DNA from: Paenibacillus sp. MBLB1832
GTDB taxonomy: Bacteria; Bacillota; Bacilli; Paenibacillales; NBRC-103111
Reading direction: 5' to 3'
NCBI RefSeq assembly: GCF_032271945.1
Contig: NZ_CP130319.1
Span: 2,685,001 to 2,749,000 of the forward strand
Length of the DNA stretch: 64,000 bases
Part shown: piece by piece, positions 15,137 to 23,219 of the stretch
Position numbering within the stretch: position 1 is the stretch's first letter
Layout of the letters: each line of letters begins with the position of its first letter
Made by a program: the position numbers and the translations under genes
The notes under the pieces: generated by a model
Database searches by the model: none
What the model saw: only the letters and a program-made list of their open reading frames with translations
Told to the model about the DNA's origin: nothing

Positions 15137-16927
15137 ATGCTGAATTCGGAGGACATTTTTACGATGAAAAGAAAGAAGACCCGCTCTATATCCGCTGGTC
15201 ATTATCGGGAGCTGTTAGGCCGCTATTTGCTTCCTCAGAGGGGGACGCTGCTCACGCTGACCGTTCTGTTATTGGCCTCGATTGGGCTCCAGCTCATCAA
15301 TCCGCAAATTATCCGATATTTCATCGATACGGCTGGCCAGCAAGGCGACATGCAACCGCTGTTTTACGCATCCTTGTTCTTCATTGGCTTCGCGCTGGTG
15401 CAGCAGCTCGTTTCTGTAATTGCAACCTACTTCAGCGAGAATGTCGGCTGGAAAACGACGAATCAACTGCGTGTCGATCTGGCGGCGCATTGCCTGTCAT
15501 TGGATATGTCCTTTCACAAAAATCATACATCCGGCTCCCTGATCGAGCGAGTGGATGGCGATGTGAATGCGCTGGCGAATTTTTTCTCCAGTATGATCAT
15601 TCATCTGGTTGGAAATGTGCTGCTGATGGCAGGAATTATCGTGCTGCTGTTTCGCGAGAATTGGTTGATTGGCGTGGGGATGAGCATGTTTATCGTGTTC
15701 GCGATTTACATGATCCAGTGGATTCGTAAGTTCGCAGTACCTGTGTGGGGAAAATGGCGCCAAGCGAACGCGGAATTTTACGGCTTCATCGGCGAGCATC
15801 TGGAAGGAACGGAGGACATTCGTGCCAATGGTGCGGTGGTTTTCGTTATGGAGCGTTTCTATTCGATGCTGCGGAAAATGCTGCCGCTGCGCGTCAAAGC
15901 GTTTCTCGGCTTTTGCGCGATGTGGACCACGTCGATTTTCGTCTTCGCATTGGGGAATGCGTTGGCATTCGCAATCAGCGCGTATTTATGGCACCAAGGG
16001 AAAATAAGTCTGGGCACGGTGTATTTGATTTTCTTTTACACGGAATTGTTGGCAAAGCCGATTGAGAAAATCCGTACGCAAATGGAAGATTTGCAAAAGG
16101 CGGATGCCAGTATTTCGCGAATTCGCGAGCTGTTCGCGATTCAATCGAACATTCGAGATGGCCACGGCGCGCCGCTGTCGCAAGGACCGCTTGGCGTCGA
16201 GTTCAATGACGTGCTCTTCAGCTACGATGGCGATCAGCCGACGTTGGATCGCATCACTTTTACGTTGAAGCCAGGCGAAGTCCTCGGCTTGCTGGGCCGA
16301 ACGGGCAGCGGTAAATCTACACTCGCACGGCTGTTGCTGCGTTTTTATGATCCGCAGGAAGGCACAATCTCCCTTTCGGGGACGAATATTCGCGATTGCA
16401 AACTGAAAGATCTGCGCAAGCATGTTGCCCTTGTTACTCAAAACATCGAAATCATGCAAGGCACGATTCGCGATAATTTGACGTTCTATGATGAGCGTAT
16501 CTCCGATGAAGCGATCATCGCCGTTCTTGATGATGTTGGGTTGAGCGCTTGGTTTGAAGCGATGCCTTACGGTCTCGATACGATTCTTGCCTCTGGCGGA
16601 GGCAGTCTATCCGCTGGAGAGGCGCAGTTGCTTGCTTTTGCACGCGTATTCTTGACGAAACCAGGGCTTGTCATTATGGATGAAGCGTCATCACGCCTAG
16701 ATCCCTACACGGAGCAGCGCATGGAGAAAGCCGTATCCCGCTTGCTGACCGAGCGATCCTGCATCATGATTGCCCACCGTCTAGCGACGGTTCAGCGCGC
16801 CGATCACATCTTAATCCTGGAGCAAGGACGTGTCATCGAATCGGGACGAAGAGAGCAGCTCGCTGCGGATCCGAACTCCCGCTTCGCGCACTTGCTGACA
16901 ACAGGACTAGAGGAGGTGCTGGCATGA
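15137..16927 (+). CDS. ABC exporter subunit 1 (canonical catalytic Glu)
   Basis: A 596-residue half-transporter with about six membrane helices (residues 30-330) fused to an ATPase domain (about 350-596). Walker A is GLLGRTGSGKSTLARLLL, Walker B VIMDEASSRLDP keeps the catalytic Glu, and the switch His is in MIAHRLATVQRA. The signature is LSAGEAQLLAFARV, not LSGGQ. The next gene has the reciprocal defect, so the two should form a heterodimer with one consensus and one degenerate ATP site, as in TM287/288 and BmrCD. GGAGGTC precedes the ATG. The substrate is unknown; lipids or drugs are usual for this class. Confidence 0.88.
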   Translation: MLNSEDIFTMKRKKTRSISAGHYRELLGRYLLPQRGTLLTLTVLLLASIGLQLINPQIIRYFIDTAGQQGDMQPLFYASLFFIGFALVQQLVSVIATYFSENVGWKTTNQLRVDLAAHCLSLDMSFHKNHTSGSLIERVDGDVNALANFFSSMIIHLVGNVLLMAGIIVLLFRENWLIGVGMSMFIVFAIYMIQWIRKFAVPVWGKWRQANAEFYGFIGEHLEGTEDIRANGAVVFVMERFYSMLRKMLPLRVKAFLGFCAMWTTSIFVFALGNALAFAISAYLWHQGKISLGTVYLIFFYTELLAKPIEKIRTQMEDLQKADASISRIRELFAIQSNIRDGHGAPLSQGPLGVEFNDVLFSYDGDQPTLDRITFTLKPGEVLGLLGRTGSGKSTLARLLLRFYDPQEGTISLSGTNIRDCKLKDLRKHVALVTQNIEIMQGTIRDNLTFYDERISDEAIIAVLDDVGLSAWFEAMPYGLDTILASGGGSLSAGEAQLLAFARVFLTKPGLVIMDEASSRLDPYTEQRMEKAVSRLLTERSCIMIAHRLATVQRADHILILEQGRVIESGRREQLAADPNSRFAHLLTTGLEEVLA

Positions 16928-18696
16928 CGACTTTTCATTACTTATGGCGGCTCATTACATATAGGCCAATGCGTTACATTTTGAACGCGGTTATGTGGAC
17001 GCTTATTTATTTGGCTCCGATTGTACCTGGTTTGGTGACGAAGCAGTTTTTCGACACACTAACAGGGCATGCCGCTCTGGGCTTCACCGTATGGGGGCTG
17101 ATTGCGTTACTGATGGCGGCCGCGCTTGGCCGAATTGGGCTCATTGTTCTTGGGTTTATCACGGATGTGCATTTCCGCTTTCGCATGGGGATGCTGCTGC
17201 GCCGCAACTTACTAGAACATGTACTGAAACAGCCTGGCGCGCAAGCTATTCCTGTTGCACCTGGTGAAGCGATCAGCCATTTCCGCGATGATGTTGATCA
17301 ATCCGAGGAAGCGGCAAGCTGGTCGGTCGACGTGTTCGGCATGACCTGCTTCGCGCTTGTATCGGGCTATATTTTGATTCGCATCGATGCCCAAATGACA
17401 CTGCTTGTCTTTATGCCGATTGTGCTTGTTATTACAGCGGCTCAGCTCGCTACAGTTCGCTTGCAGAAGTATCGCGCTGCTAGTCGTGAAGCCACCTCCA
17501 AGGTGACGGGCGAGATCAGCGAAATGTTCGGCAACGTACAAGCGATTCAAGTTGCAGGCGCGGAAAAGCGCGTGATCAGCCGATTCCGCGATTTAGGCGA
17601 CGAACGCCGCAAAGCGATGATCAAGGACCGCCTGATGGGGGAGCTGCTCGATTCGGTGTTCACGAATTCTGTAAACCTGGGTACAGGACTGTTATTGCTG
17701 CTAGCGGGTGCCAAAATGAGAGCAGGCACGTTCACGGTCGGCGATTTATCGCTGTTCGTGTATTATCTGACCTTCGTGACACAGTTTATTTCGAATGTAG
17801 GGAAGTTCATAACCTACTTCAAGCAAATGAGCGTCTCGCTGGAACGGTTGACCTTCCTGCTGCAGGGAGCGTCAGCGAAGGTGCTGACGATGGTGCGCTC
17901 GCTTCATCTGCACAAGGATGAAGCCCAAGAGGAGACGGACGCTGATCCTGGGGTCAAAGCGACTCCGCTGCAAGAGCTTGAGGTGAATGGTCTTAGCTAC
18001 GCCTACCCCGATACAGGGAGGGGTATCCGCGACATTCACCTGCGTTTGACCCGTGGATCGTTCACCGTTGTGACGGGAACGATCGGGTCTGGCAAAACCA
18101 CGTTGATTCGCTCCCTCCTTGGGCTGTTGCCCAAAGGAGAGGGATCGATCACGTGGAACGGGGTGCCCGTTGAGGATCCGGGCACATTTTTTGCGCCGCC
18201 GCAGAGTGCATACACGGCGCAGGTGCCGCGGCTGTACAGCGACACGCTGCGGAACAATATTTTGCTCGGGCAGGCTGAGCAAAGCGGGGCGCTGTCCCAG
18301 GCGCTGCATGCCGCGGTCATGGAGCAGGACGTGGCGCAGCTGCCCCTCGGGCTAGACACTGTCGTCGGCCCGCGCGGGGTGAAACTTTCCGGCGGCCAAG
18401 CGCAGCGGACGGCGGCTGCCCGTATGCTCGTGCGCGACGCCGAGCTGTACGTCTTCGACGATTTGTCGAGCGCGCTCGACGTCGAAACGGAGCAGAAGCT
18501 CTGGGCGCGCCTGTTCGAGCGGCGCGAAGATGCGACATGCCTCGTCGTGTCGCATCGCAAAACGGCGCTGACCCGCGCCGATCACATCATCGTAATGAAG
18601 GATGGTGTGATCGAGGCGGAAGGGACGTCAGCGGAGCTTCTGAAGCGAAGCCAGACGTTCCGCGAGCTTTGGTATGGCGATAAACGGAAGGGATGA
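16924..18696 (+). CDS. ABC exporter subunit 2 (degenerate Walker B)
   Basis: A 590-residue half-transporter overlapping the previous gene by 4 bp. The membrane domain spans about 15-320 and the ATPase about 345-590. Walker A is VVTGTIGSGKTTLIRSLL and the signature is canonical (LSGGQAQRTAAARM). The Walker B region reads VFDDLSSALDVE, with Asp where the catalytic Glu should be. Its canonical signature completes the hydrolytic site of subunit 1, while its own Walker B faces the LSAGE signature in the degenerate site. G+C is visibly higher in the last 500 bp. A 52-bp repeat array begins 21 bp after the stop. Confidence 0.88.
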   Translation: MTTFHYLWRLITYRPMRYILNAVMWTLIYLAPIVPGLVTKQFFDTLTGHAALGFTVWGLIALLMAAALGRIGLIVLGFITDVHFRFRMGMLLRRNLLEHVLKQPGAQAIPVAPGEAISHFRDDVDQSEEAASWSVDVFGMTCFALVSGYILIRIDAQMTLLVFMPIVLVITAAQLATVRLQKYRAASREATSKVTGEISEMFGNVQAIQVAGAEKRVISRFRDLGDERRKAMIKDRLMGELLDSVFTNSVNLGTGLLLLLAGAKMRAGTFTVGDLSLFVYYLTFVTQFISNVGKFITYFKQMSVSLERLTFLLQGASAKVLTMVRSLHLHKDEAQEETDADPGVKATPLQELEVNGLSYAYPDTGRGIRDIHLRLTRGSFTVVTGTIGSGKTTLIRSLLGLLPKGEGSITWNGVPVEDPGTFFAPPQSAYTAQVPRLYSDTLRNNILLGQAEQSGALSQALHAAVMEQDVAQLPLGLDTVVGPRGVKLSGGQAQRTAAARMLVRDAELYVFDDLSSALDVETEQKLWARLFERREDATCLVVSHRKTALTRADHIIVMKDGVIEAEGTSAELLKRSQTFRELWYGDKRKG

Positions 18697-18717
18697 CGCG
18701 TGAGCAGGTGGGAGGTG

Positions 18718-19017
18718 GAGATAGGCGGAAAATCCGCCTAACTCCCGCCCGCCAGGCTACTAAGCAGCCAAGATAGACGGAAAATCCGCCTATCCCCCGT
18801 ACACAAGGCCAATAAGTAGCCGAGTTAGTCGGAAAATCCGCCTATCTCCCGCGCCTCAGGCCAATGAGCAGCCGAGATAGTTGGAAAATCCACCTATCTC
18901 CCGCCCGCCAGGCCAATATGCAGCCAAGATAGACGGAAAATCCGCCTATCTCCCGTACACAAGGCCAATAAGTAGCCGAGATAGTCGGAAAATCCGCCTA
19001 ACTCCCGCCCGCCAGGC
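18718..19017. repeat. six tandem 52-bp units, each with a CGGA-AAA-TCCG hairpin
   Basis: Hairpin cores begin at 18718, 18770, 18822, 18874, 18926 and 18978, exactly 52 bp apart. Each has a left arm like GAGATAGnCGGA, an AAA loop and a right arm TCCGCCTATCTC, followed by a spacer like CCCGnnCnCnAGGCCAATAAG. In unit 4 both arms change together (TGG with CCA instead of CGG with CCG), which keeps pairing. Units 2 and 5 are nearly identical, and unit 1 resembles unit 4, suggesting duplication of a 156-bp block. The last unit is cut short. No ORF here is credible. The array fills most of the gap between the exporter and amj. Confidence 0.85.
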
Positions 19018-19089
19018 ACTTGCACACACAATTACTCAGCAACAAATAAAGGGAATACGCCCAATACAGCGAATACAGTTTTTACAGAC

Positions 19090-19131
19090 ACGAAACCCAC
19101 CTATGTGTAATAACACCAGGTGGGTTTTCGT
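19090..19131. terminator. strong hairpin terminator ahead of amj
   Basis: ACGAAACCCACCT (19090-19102) and AGGTGGGTTTTCGT (19118-19131) form a stem of 13 pairs with T-rich and A-rich outer flanks, so it can work in either direction. It insulates the exporter and repeat array from amj. Confidence 0.7.
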
Positions 19132-19170
19132 ATGAGCCGTCATTTTACAAAGTGAGGATGAGAACCGCGC

Positions 19171-19965
19171 ATGCTAAACACGCTGCTTTTGGTATTCTTT
19201 TTAACCATGATCATTCATACGGCTGAGACGCTTTCATACTCAATTCGCTATGCAGGCGTTCGGGTGAATAAGCTGGCTGTTGCCCTATCGCTTGTCGGTA
19301 TCGTTGTACTGGTGTCTCGGACCGCAAATCTGATTCAAGCGCCGATGACGGCTCATTTTGTGGATTTTGCTAAGACGGATGGGAGCTTCGATCTGCTGCG
19401 CTTTCTTCGCATCTCATTGTTCGCCTCGTCCATCGGGACGATCGTCGGCATCGCATTATTCCCATCCTGCATACGATTGAGCGCACGTGTCATTACCCGA
19501 TTGGAGGTTGCAGGCTCCATCCCGAAACTAATCTCCGGAGTCACGGTCCAGCAGCTCAAGAACACGACGAAATACATCAAAAAACCGACATTCAAGCTCA
19601 GCCAATTCCGCTATTTGGGCGTATCGAAGCGATTTCTAGCGATGAATATTGTTGTAACTGCATTTTATTCAGTTGGCGTCCTGTCATCCTTGTATGCCGC
19701 ACATCTCTATCCAACGTATGCAACAACGGCGTCCCAAGCTTCTGGTTTGATCAACGGGATCGCGACGATCCTGCTGACGATTTTCATCGATCCGCAGCTC
19801 GGACTCATTACGGATAAAGCGCTGCATGATGAAGCCCAGCGAAAACAGCTCGGCAAAATTTACGCGCTGCTAATGACGACCCGCTTCCTTGGCACGCTTT
19901 TAGCGCAGTTTTTCTTGGTGCCATCGGCTTATTTCATCGGTTGGATCGTGAAGCTGCTTTTCTAA
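19171..19965 (+). CDS. amj: Amj-type lipid II flippase (YdaH/DUF2837 family)
   Basis: A 264-residue integral membrane protein matching Amj of Bacillus subtilis, the alternate lipid II flippase that can replace MurJ. The N-terminus (LLVFFLTMIIHTAETLSYSI followed by RYAGVRVNKLAVALSL) is the most conserved part of the family; the loop SRTANLIQAPMTAHFVDF is also typical. Six or so membrane segments can be placed: residues 2-18, 30-50, 85-105, 165-185, 195-215 and 240-262. In B. subtilis amj responds to wall stress under SigM. I see no convincing SigM promoter here, only a GTGAGGATG-like ribosome binding site. Assignment rests on family resemblance. Confidence 0.82.
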   Translation: MLNTLLLVFFLTMIIHTAETLSYSIRYAGVRVNKLAVALSLVGIVVLVSRTANLIQAPMTAHFVDFAKTDGSFDLLRFLRISLFASSIGTIVGIALFPSCIRLSARVITRLEVAGSIPKLISGVTVQQLKNTTKYIKKPTFKLSQFRYLGVSKRFLAMNIVVTAFYSVGVLSSLYAAHLYPTYATTASQASGLINGIATILLTIFIDPQLGLITDKALHDEAQRKQLGKIYALLMTTRFLGTLLAQFFLVPSAYFIGWIVKLLF

Positions 19966-20009
19966 TCTTTTCTAACTTAGGAACACGGCTTTCCATTGAC
20001 GGGCTAGCT

Positions 20010-20018
20010 TGGTATAAT
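20010..20018 (+). promoter_or_regulatory. extended -10 promoter of the radical SAM gene
   Basis: TGGTATAAT, with a weak TTTCCA -35 seventeen bases upstream (19990-19995), lies 38 bp before the ATG. Confidence 0.5.
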
Positions 20019-20055
20019 AGCTACTAGCTCAGCTAGAAACGGAGATTTACCTACG

Positions 20056-20937
20056 ATGAAGAAGTTCAAAAAGTTTTATATCGAAATTACGAGCGTCTGC
20101 AACTTGGCTTGCACCTTCTGTCCGCAGACGAAGCGCCAGGCGAATTTTATCAAGCTCGATACGTTTTCCAATATTTTAGATGGAATTAAGCCGCATACGA
20201 ATCATATTTATTTGCATGTGAAGGGGGAGCCGCTGCTCCATCCCAAAATCGATGAACTGCTCGATCTCAGCCATGAGAAGGGCTTTAAAGTGAATATTAC
20301 GACGAACGGCACGCTAATTAACAAAAATCGGCACAAGCTGCTCGGCAAACCGGCGCTGCGCCAAATGAATTTCTCCCTGCACAGCTTTGACGGCCATGAA
20401 GGATCCGAGGACAAAGAAGGCTATGTGATGAGCATTCTGAACTTTGCCAAGGAAATCGTGGCGAACTCGAATGTCATCATTTCGTTCCGTTTGTGGAATC
20501 TAACGCAAGACAATCAGACGAATCAGGAGCGCAAGCGCAACCGTGAAGTGCTGGACATGTTAGAGCGAACTTTCGAGCTTGATTACCAAATCGATGAGAA
20601 ATTCGTTCGCGGCACGGGGTTGAAGCTGGCAGATCGTGTGTACTTGAACCAGGACCATGAGTTCCAATGGCCGGATCTGAAGGCGGAAGAGATTGAGGGG
20701 CCAGGCTTCTGCCATGCACTTCGTAATCAAGCGGGTATTCTCGTAGACGGCACCGTCATTCCATGCTGCTTGGATGGGGAAGGGGTTATTAACCTCGGGA
20801 ATATTAATCAGACGCCATTCTCGGATATTATCGAAGGTGAGCGAGCTAATCGATTGTTCGAAGGCTTTTCTAGACGTGAAGTGGTCGAGGAACTTTGCAA
20901 AAAATGCGGGTATCGGGAACGGTTTAGTTTAGTATAA
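20056..20937 (+). CDS. radical SAM/SPASM domain protein
   Basis: A 293-residue enzyme with the radical SAM cluster motif CNLACTFCPQ (CxxxCxxC) at residues about 16-23, the SAM-binding HVKGEPLLHPKIDELLDL block and NITTNGTLINKNRHKLL. The C-terminal SPASM region has the auxiliary cluster cysteines: GFCHALRNQAGILVDG, VIPCCLDGEG and EELCKKCGYRERF. SPASM proteins often modify peptides or act as maturases, but no precursor peptide or partner gene lies here. A small family of such proteins is present in many Bacillales with unknown function. It is monocistronic, with its own promoter and terminator. Confidence 0.85.
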   Translation: MKKFKKFYIEITSVCNLACTFCPQTKRQANFIKLDTFSNILDGIKPHTNHIYLHVKGEPLLHPKIDELLDLSHEKGFKVNITTNGTLINKNRHKLLGKPALRQMNFSLHSFDGHEGSEDKEGYVMSILNFAKEIVANSNVIISFRLWNLTQDNQTNQERKRNREVLDMLERTFELDYQIDEKFVRGTGLKLADRVYLNQDHEFQWPDLKAEEIEGPGFCHALRNQAGILVDGTVIPCCLDGEGVINLGNINQTPFSDIIEGERANRLFEGFSRREVVEELCKKCGYRERFSLV

Positions 20938-20955
20938 AAAGTGGAAATCATGAGG

Positions 20956-20995
20956 CTCATCCATGCTGCTCGTGCGCAGGTGGATGAGTTTTTTG
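20956..20995 (+). terminator. terminator of the radical SAM gene
   Basis: CTCATCCA (20956-20963) pairs perfectly with TGGATGAG (20981-20988), followed by six T residues. Its T run overlaps the -35 of the next promoter. Confidence 0.8.
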
Positions 20996-21021
20996 CTTTT
21001 AGTGCAAAATCGTGAGATAAT
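20993..21021 (+). promoter_or_regulatory. sigma-A-type promoter of the helicase gene
   Basis: TTGCTT (20993-20998) and GATAAT (21016-21021) are separated by 17 bp and lie 40 bp upstream of the helicase start. Confidence 0.5.
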
Positions 21022-21060
21022 ACAAGTTTGATTCCTTAAGATGTTTGGAGGCACACCTAG

Positions 21061-23022
21061 GTGGGACGTTATCCTTTTGCATATGATCGTGGTCAGCCTT
21101 ATATGAAGCAAGTATCCGATTGGATTGCGGATATTTTTTATGACATTCTGCCTGAGGCAGGATTTGAAATCCGAGATGAACAGATCTACATGGCGTTCCA
21201 GCTTGAGCGGGCGTATGCGGATAAAATGACGATTTTTGCAGAAGCTGGCGTTGGTACGGGCAAAACACTCGTGTACTTGCTCTACGCCATTTGCTATGCA
21301 CGTTATCGGAATAAACCAGCCATAATTGCCTGTGCGGACGAATCGCTGATTGAGCAATTGGTGAAGCCTGGCGGAGATATTGATAAAATTGCACGTCATC
21401 TGAATATGGAGATCGATGCGAGACTCGCGAAGTCGCCAGATCAGTACGCTTGTCTGATGAAGCTGGATGAAGCGAGATTCGGACACGACGATATGGAGCT
21501 TTATCGGGATATTTATGCAGAATTGCCTGATTTCGTGCATTCGCGCGAGGCGCTGCAAACGTTCTATGCCTATGGGGATCGCAAAAATTATCCGCACTTG
21601 AACGATGAGCAATGGCAGCGCATGAACTGGGATGCTTACCAGGATTGCTTCGTCTGTGATAAGCGGCATCGCTGCGGTCAAACGTTATCACGTGAAGCAT
21701 ATCGGCGCTCGGCGGATCTGATCATTTGTTCGCATGATTTCTATATGGAGCATGTATGGACTTATGATAGCCGGAAGCGAGAAGGGCAGCTGCCCTTGCT
21801 CCCAGAACATTGTACGGTTGTCTTTGATGAAGGCCATCTGATGGAGTCCGCCGCGCAGAAAGCGCTAACGTACAAGCTCAAACATATCGTTTTTGAAGAA
21901 TTGATTGTTCGGCTATTAAAAGGCGAAGTGCGCGAGACGTTAGCTGTCTGCATTGACCGTGCCATTGATCAGAGTGAGCGGATGTTCGCGGTGCTGGAAG
22001 GCTGTTGTCAGCCGATTCCTGGCTCGGAGCGTAAGCAAATCGTGATGAATGACGCGCTTCTGCAGGAGATTCATTTGCTGTGTGATATTTTATCGGAGAT
22101 TGAGGAGGAACTCGTCTTCGAGGGGGAAATGTTCACACTCAATGATTATCAGCTCAAAATCGTGGAAGAGCATCTGGAAATGATGCAGAAGGCGCTGGCG
22201 CTTTTCCGAAACAAGCATTCATTCATCTGCTGGGCGACGGAAAGTATCACAGGATTGTCGTTAGTCATTATGCCTCGAACGGTGAAAGAAGTGTTGAAAG
22301 AGCATGTTTTTTCGGCTAAAATGCCAATCGTATTCTCCTCCGCAACGCTCTCAGTTGAGGGCAGCTTCGACTATGTCGCGAATAGCTTAGGGTTGGAAGA
22401 GTACTTATCCTTCTCTGTCGAATCGCCGTATGATTATGCGGAACGGATGGAAGTGATCGTGCCTGCTTGGGAACAAGGCGGAAGCTTCCAAGAGAAGATG
22501 AACGCAGCGGTCCAACTGTTGCAGAAGACCGAAGGCAGAGCGTTAATTTTGTTTCCGACGCACCAGGAATTGCATGCGTTCAAGGGACAGATTTCGAACG
22601 AAGCGGCTTGTGCCAATCTACGTTTCATCTATGAAGGCGATCAAGAAATTACGCATGCGATTGCAGCTTTCCAAGAGGATGAGCACAGCGTACTGGCAGC
22701 TGTTTCCTTATGGGAAGGACTCGATATTCCAGGACCTTCGTTGTCGAACGTTATCGTGTGGTCCTTGCCGTTTCCTCCGCACGACCCTGTGTTCAACGCG
22801 AAGCGTGAAGCATCGAACGCGCCATACGAAGAGGTCGACATTCCGTACATGCTGCTGCGCTTACGGCAGGGGATGGGGCGCTTGATCCGAACGCGCGAGG
22901 ATAGCGGCATCATTGCCATTTTCGCGGGTGAGATACATGCGAATGCGGAGCTGCGCGGACATATTGAGCGTATCCTGCCAAGCGGTGTGGAGATGAAGTC
23001 GGAAGCACGCGTAGATTCCTAA
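21061..23022 (+). CDS. DinG/XPD-type ATP-dependent DNA helicase
   Basis: A 653-residue superfamily 2 helicase. Walker A is EAGVGTGKTLVYLLYA (about residue 65) and the DEAH-like box is VVFDEGHLMESAA (about 255). Between them lie four cysteines spaced as in the XPD/DinG iron-sulfur domain: Cys in YACLMK (about 130), DCFVCDK (about 196 and 199) and HRCGQ (about 204). The second RecA lobe has FSSATLSVEGSFDYVA and the arginine-finger motif RQGMGRLIRTRED. No exonuclease domain is attached, unlike Bacillus DinG. It starts with GTG behind TTGGAGG. The likely role is unwinding 5'-tailed or recombination structures in DNA repair. Confidence 0.88.
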   Translation: MGRYPFAYDRGQPYMKQVSDWIADIFYDILPEAGFEIRDEQIYMAFQLERAYADKMTIFAEAGVGTGKTLVYLLYAICYARYRNKPAIIACADESLIEQLVKPGGDIDKIARHLNMEIDARLAKSPDQYACLMKLDEARFGHDDMELYRDIYAELPDFVHSREALQTFYAYGDRKNYPHLNDEQWQRMNWDAYQDCFVCDKRHRCGQTLSREAYRRSADLIICSHDFYMEHVWTYDSRKREGQLPLLPEHCTVVFDEGHLMESAAQKALTYKLKHIVFEELIVRLLKGEVRETLAVCIDRAIDQSERMFAVLEGCCQPIPGSERKQIVMNDALLQEIHLLCDILSEIEEELVFEGEMFTLNDYQLKIVEEHLEMMQKALALFRNKHSFICWATESITGLSLVIMPRTVKEVLKEHVFSAKMPIVFSSATLSVEGSFDYVANSLGLEEYLSFSVESPYDYAERMEVIVPAWEQGGSFQEKMNAAVQLLQKTEGRALILFPTHQELHAFKGQISNEAACANLRFIYEGDQEITHAIAAFQEDEHSVLAAVSLWEGLDIPGPSLSNVIVWSLPFPPHDPVFNAKREASNAPYEEVDIPYMLLRLRQGMGRLIRTREDSGIIAIFAGEIHANAELRGHIERILPSGVEMKSEARVDS

Positions 23023-23030
23023 ATACAAGT

Positions 23031-23070
23031 AAGACCTTAACGTCCATGCGGATGTTGGGGTCTTTTTTTT
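23031..23070 (+). terminator. terminator of the helicase gene
   Basis: AAGACCTTAACGTC (23031-23044) pairs along its length with GATGTTGGGGTCTT (23051-23064), with three G-U pairs, and runs into eight T residues. Confidence 0.8.
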
Positions 23071-23121
23071 ACCTGCTTTCAGTCTAATGCCGCCGAAAAG
23101 GATGTATATATATCATATAAC

Positions 23122-23135
23122 TGTAAGCGATTACA
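23122..23135 (+). promoter_or_regulatory. CcpA-type cre site upstream of the methylcitrate locus
   Basis: TGTAAGCGATTACA fits the catabolite-responsive element consensus TGnAAnCGnnnnCA exactly and is also a perfect dyad (TGTAA/TTACA). It lies 85 bp before the first gene. CATATAACT just upstream (23114) could be a -10 of SigE or SigA type, but no matching -35 is clear. The Bacillus subtilis mmg operon is both SigE-dependent and catabolite-repressed, which agrees with this arrangement. Confidence 0.65.
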
Positions 23136-23219
23136 ACTTGTCCGATGCAAGGTTCGCGACGTTTCAACATCCTCCGCAACGTATGTCAGCTCAACATCTG
23201 CGACGAAGGAGGTGAGGAC

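Noticed and set aside
15000..15143. short plus-strand ORF between mmsA and the exporter (frame from 14895)
   Set aside because: It runs from inside mmsA through the terminator in another frame, with no ribosome binding site.
18718..19017. CRISPR array
   Set aside because: The repeats have no unique spacers, the period is filled by similar sequence, each unit folds on itself, and no cas gene is present.
18881..19135. 84-residue ORF in the repeat array
   Set aside because: It translates the tandem repeat, has no ribosome binding site and crosses a terminator.
19997..20002. TTGACG as -35 for the TATAAT at 20013
   Set aside because: The spacing is 10 bp, too short for sigma-A.
20929..21700. 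two long minus-strand ORFs (250 and 233 residues)
   Set aside because: Both are antisense to the helicase gene, which carries complete helicase motifs.
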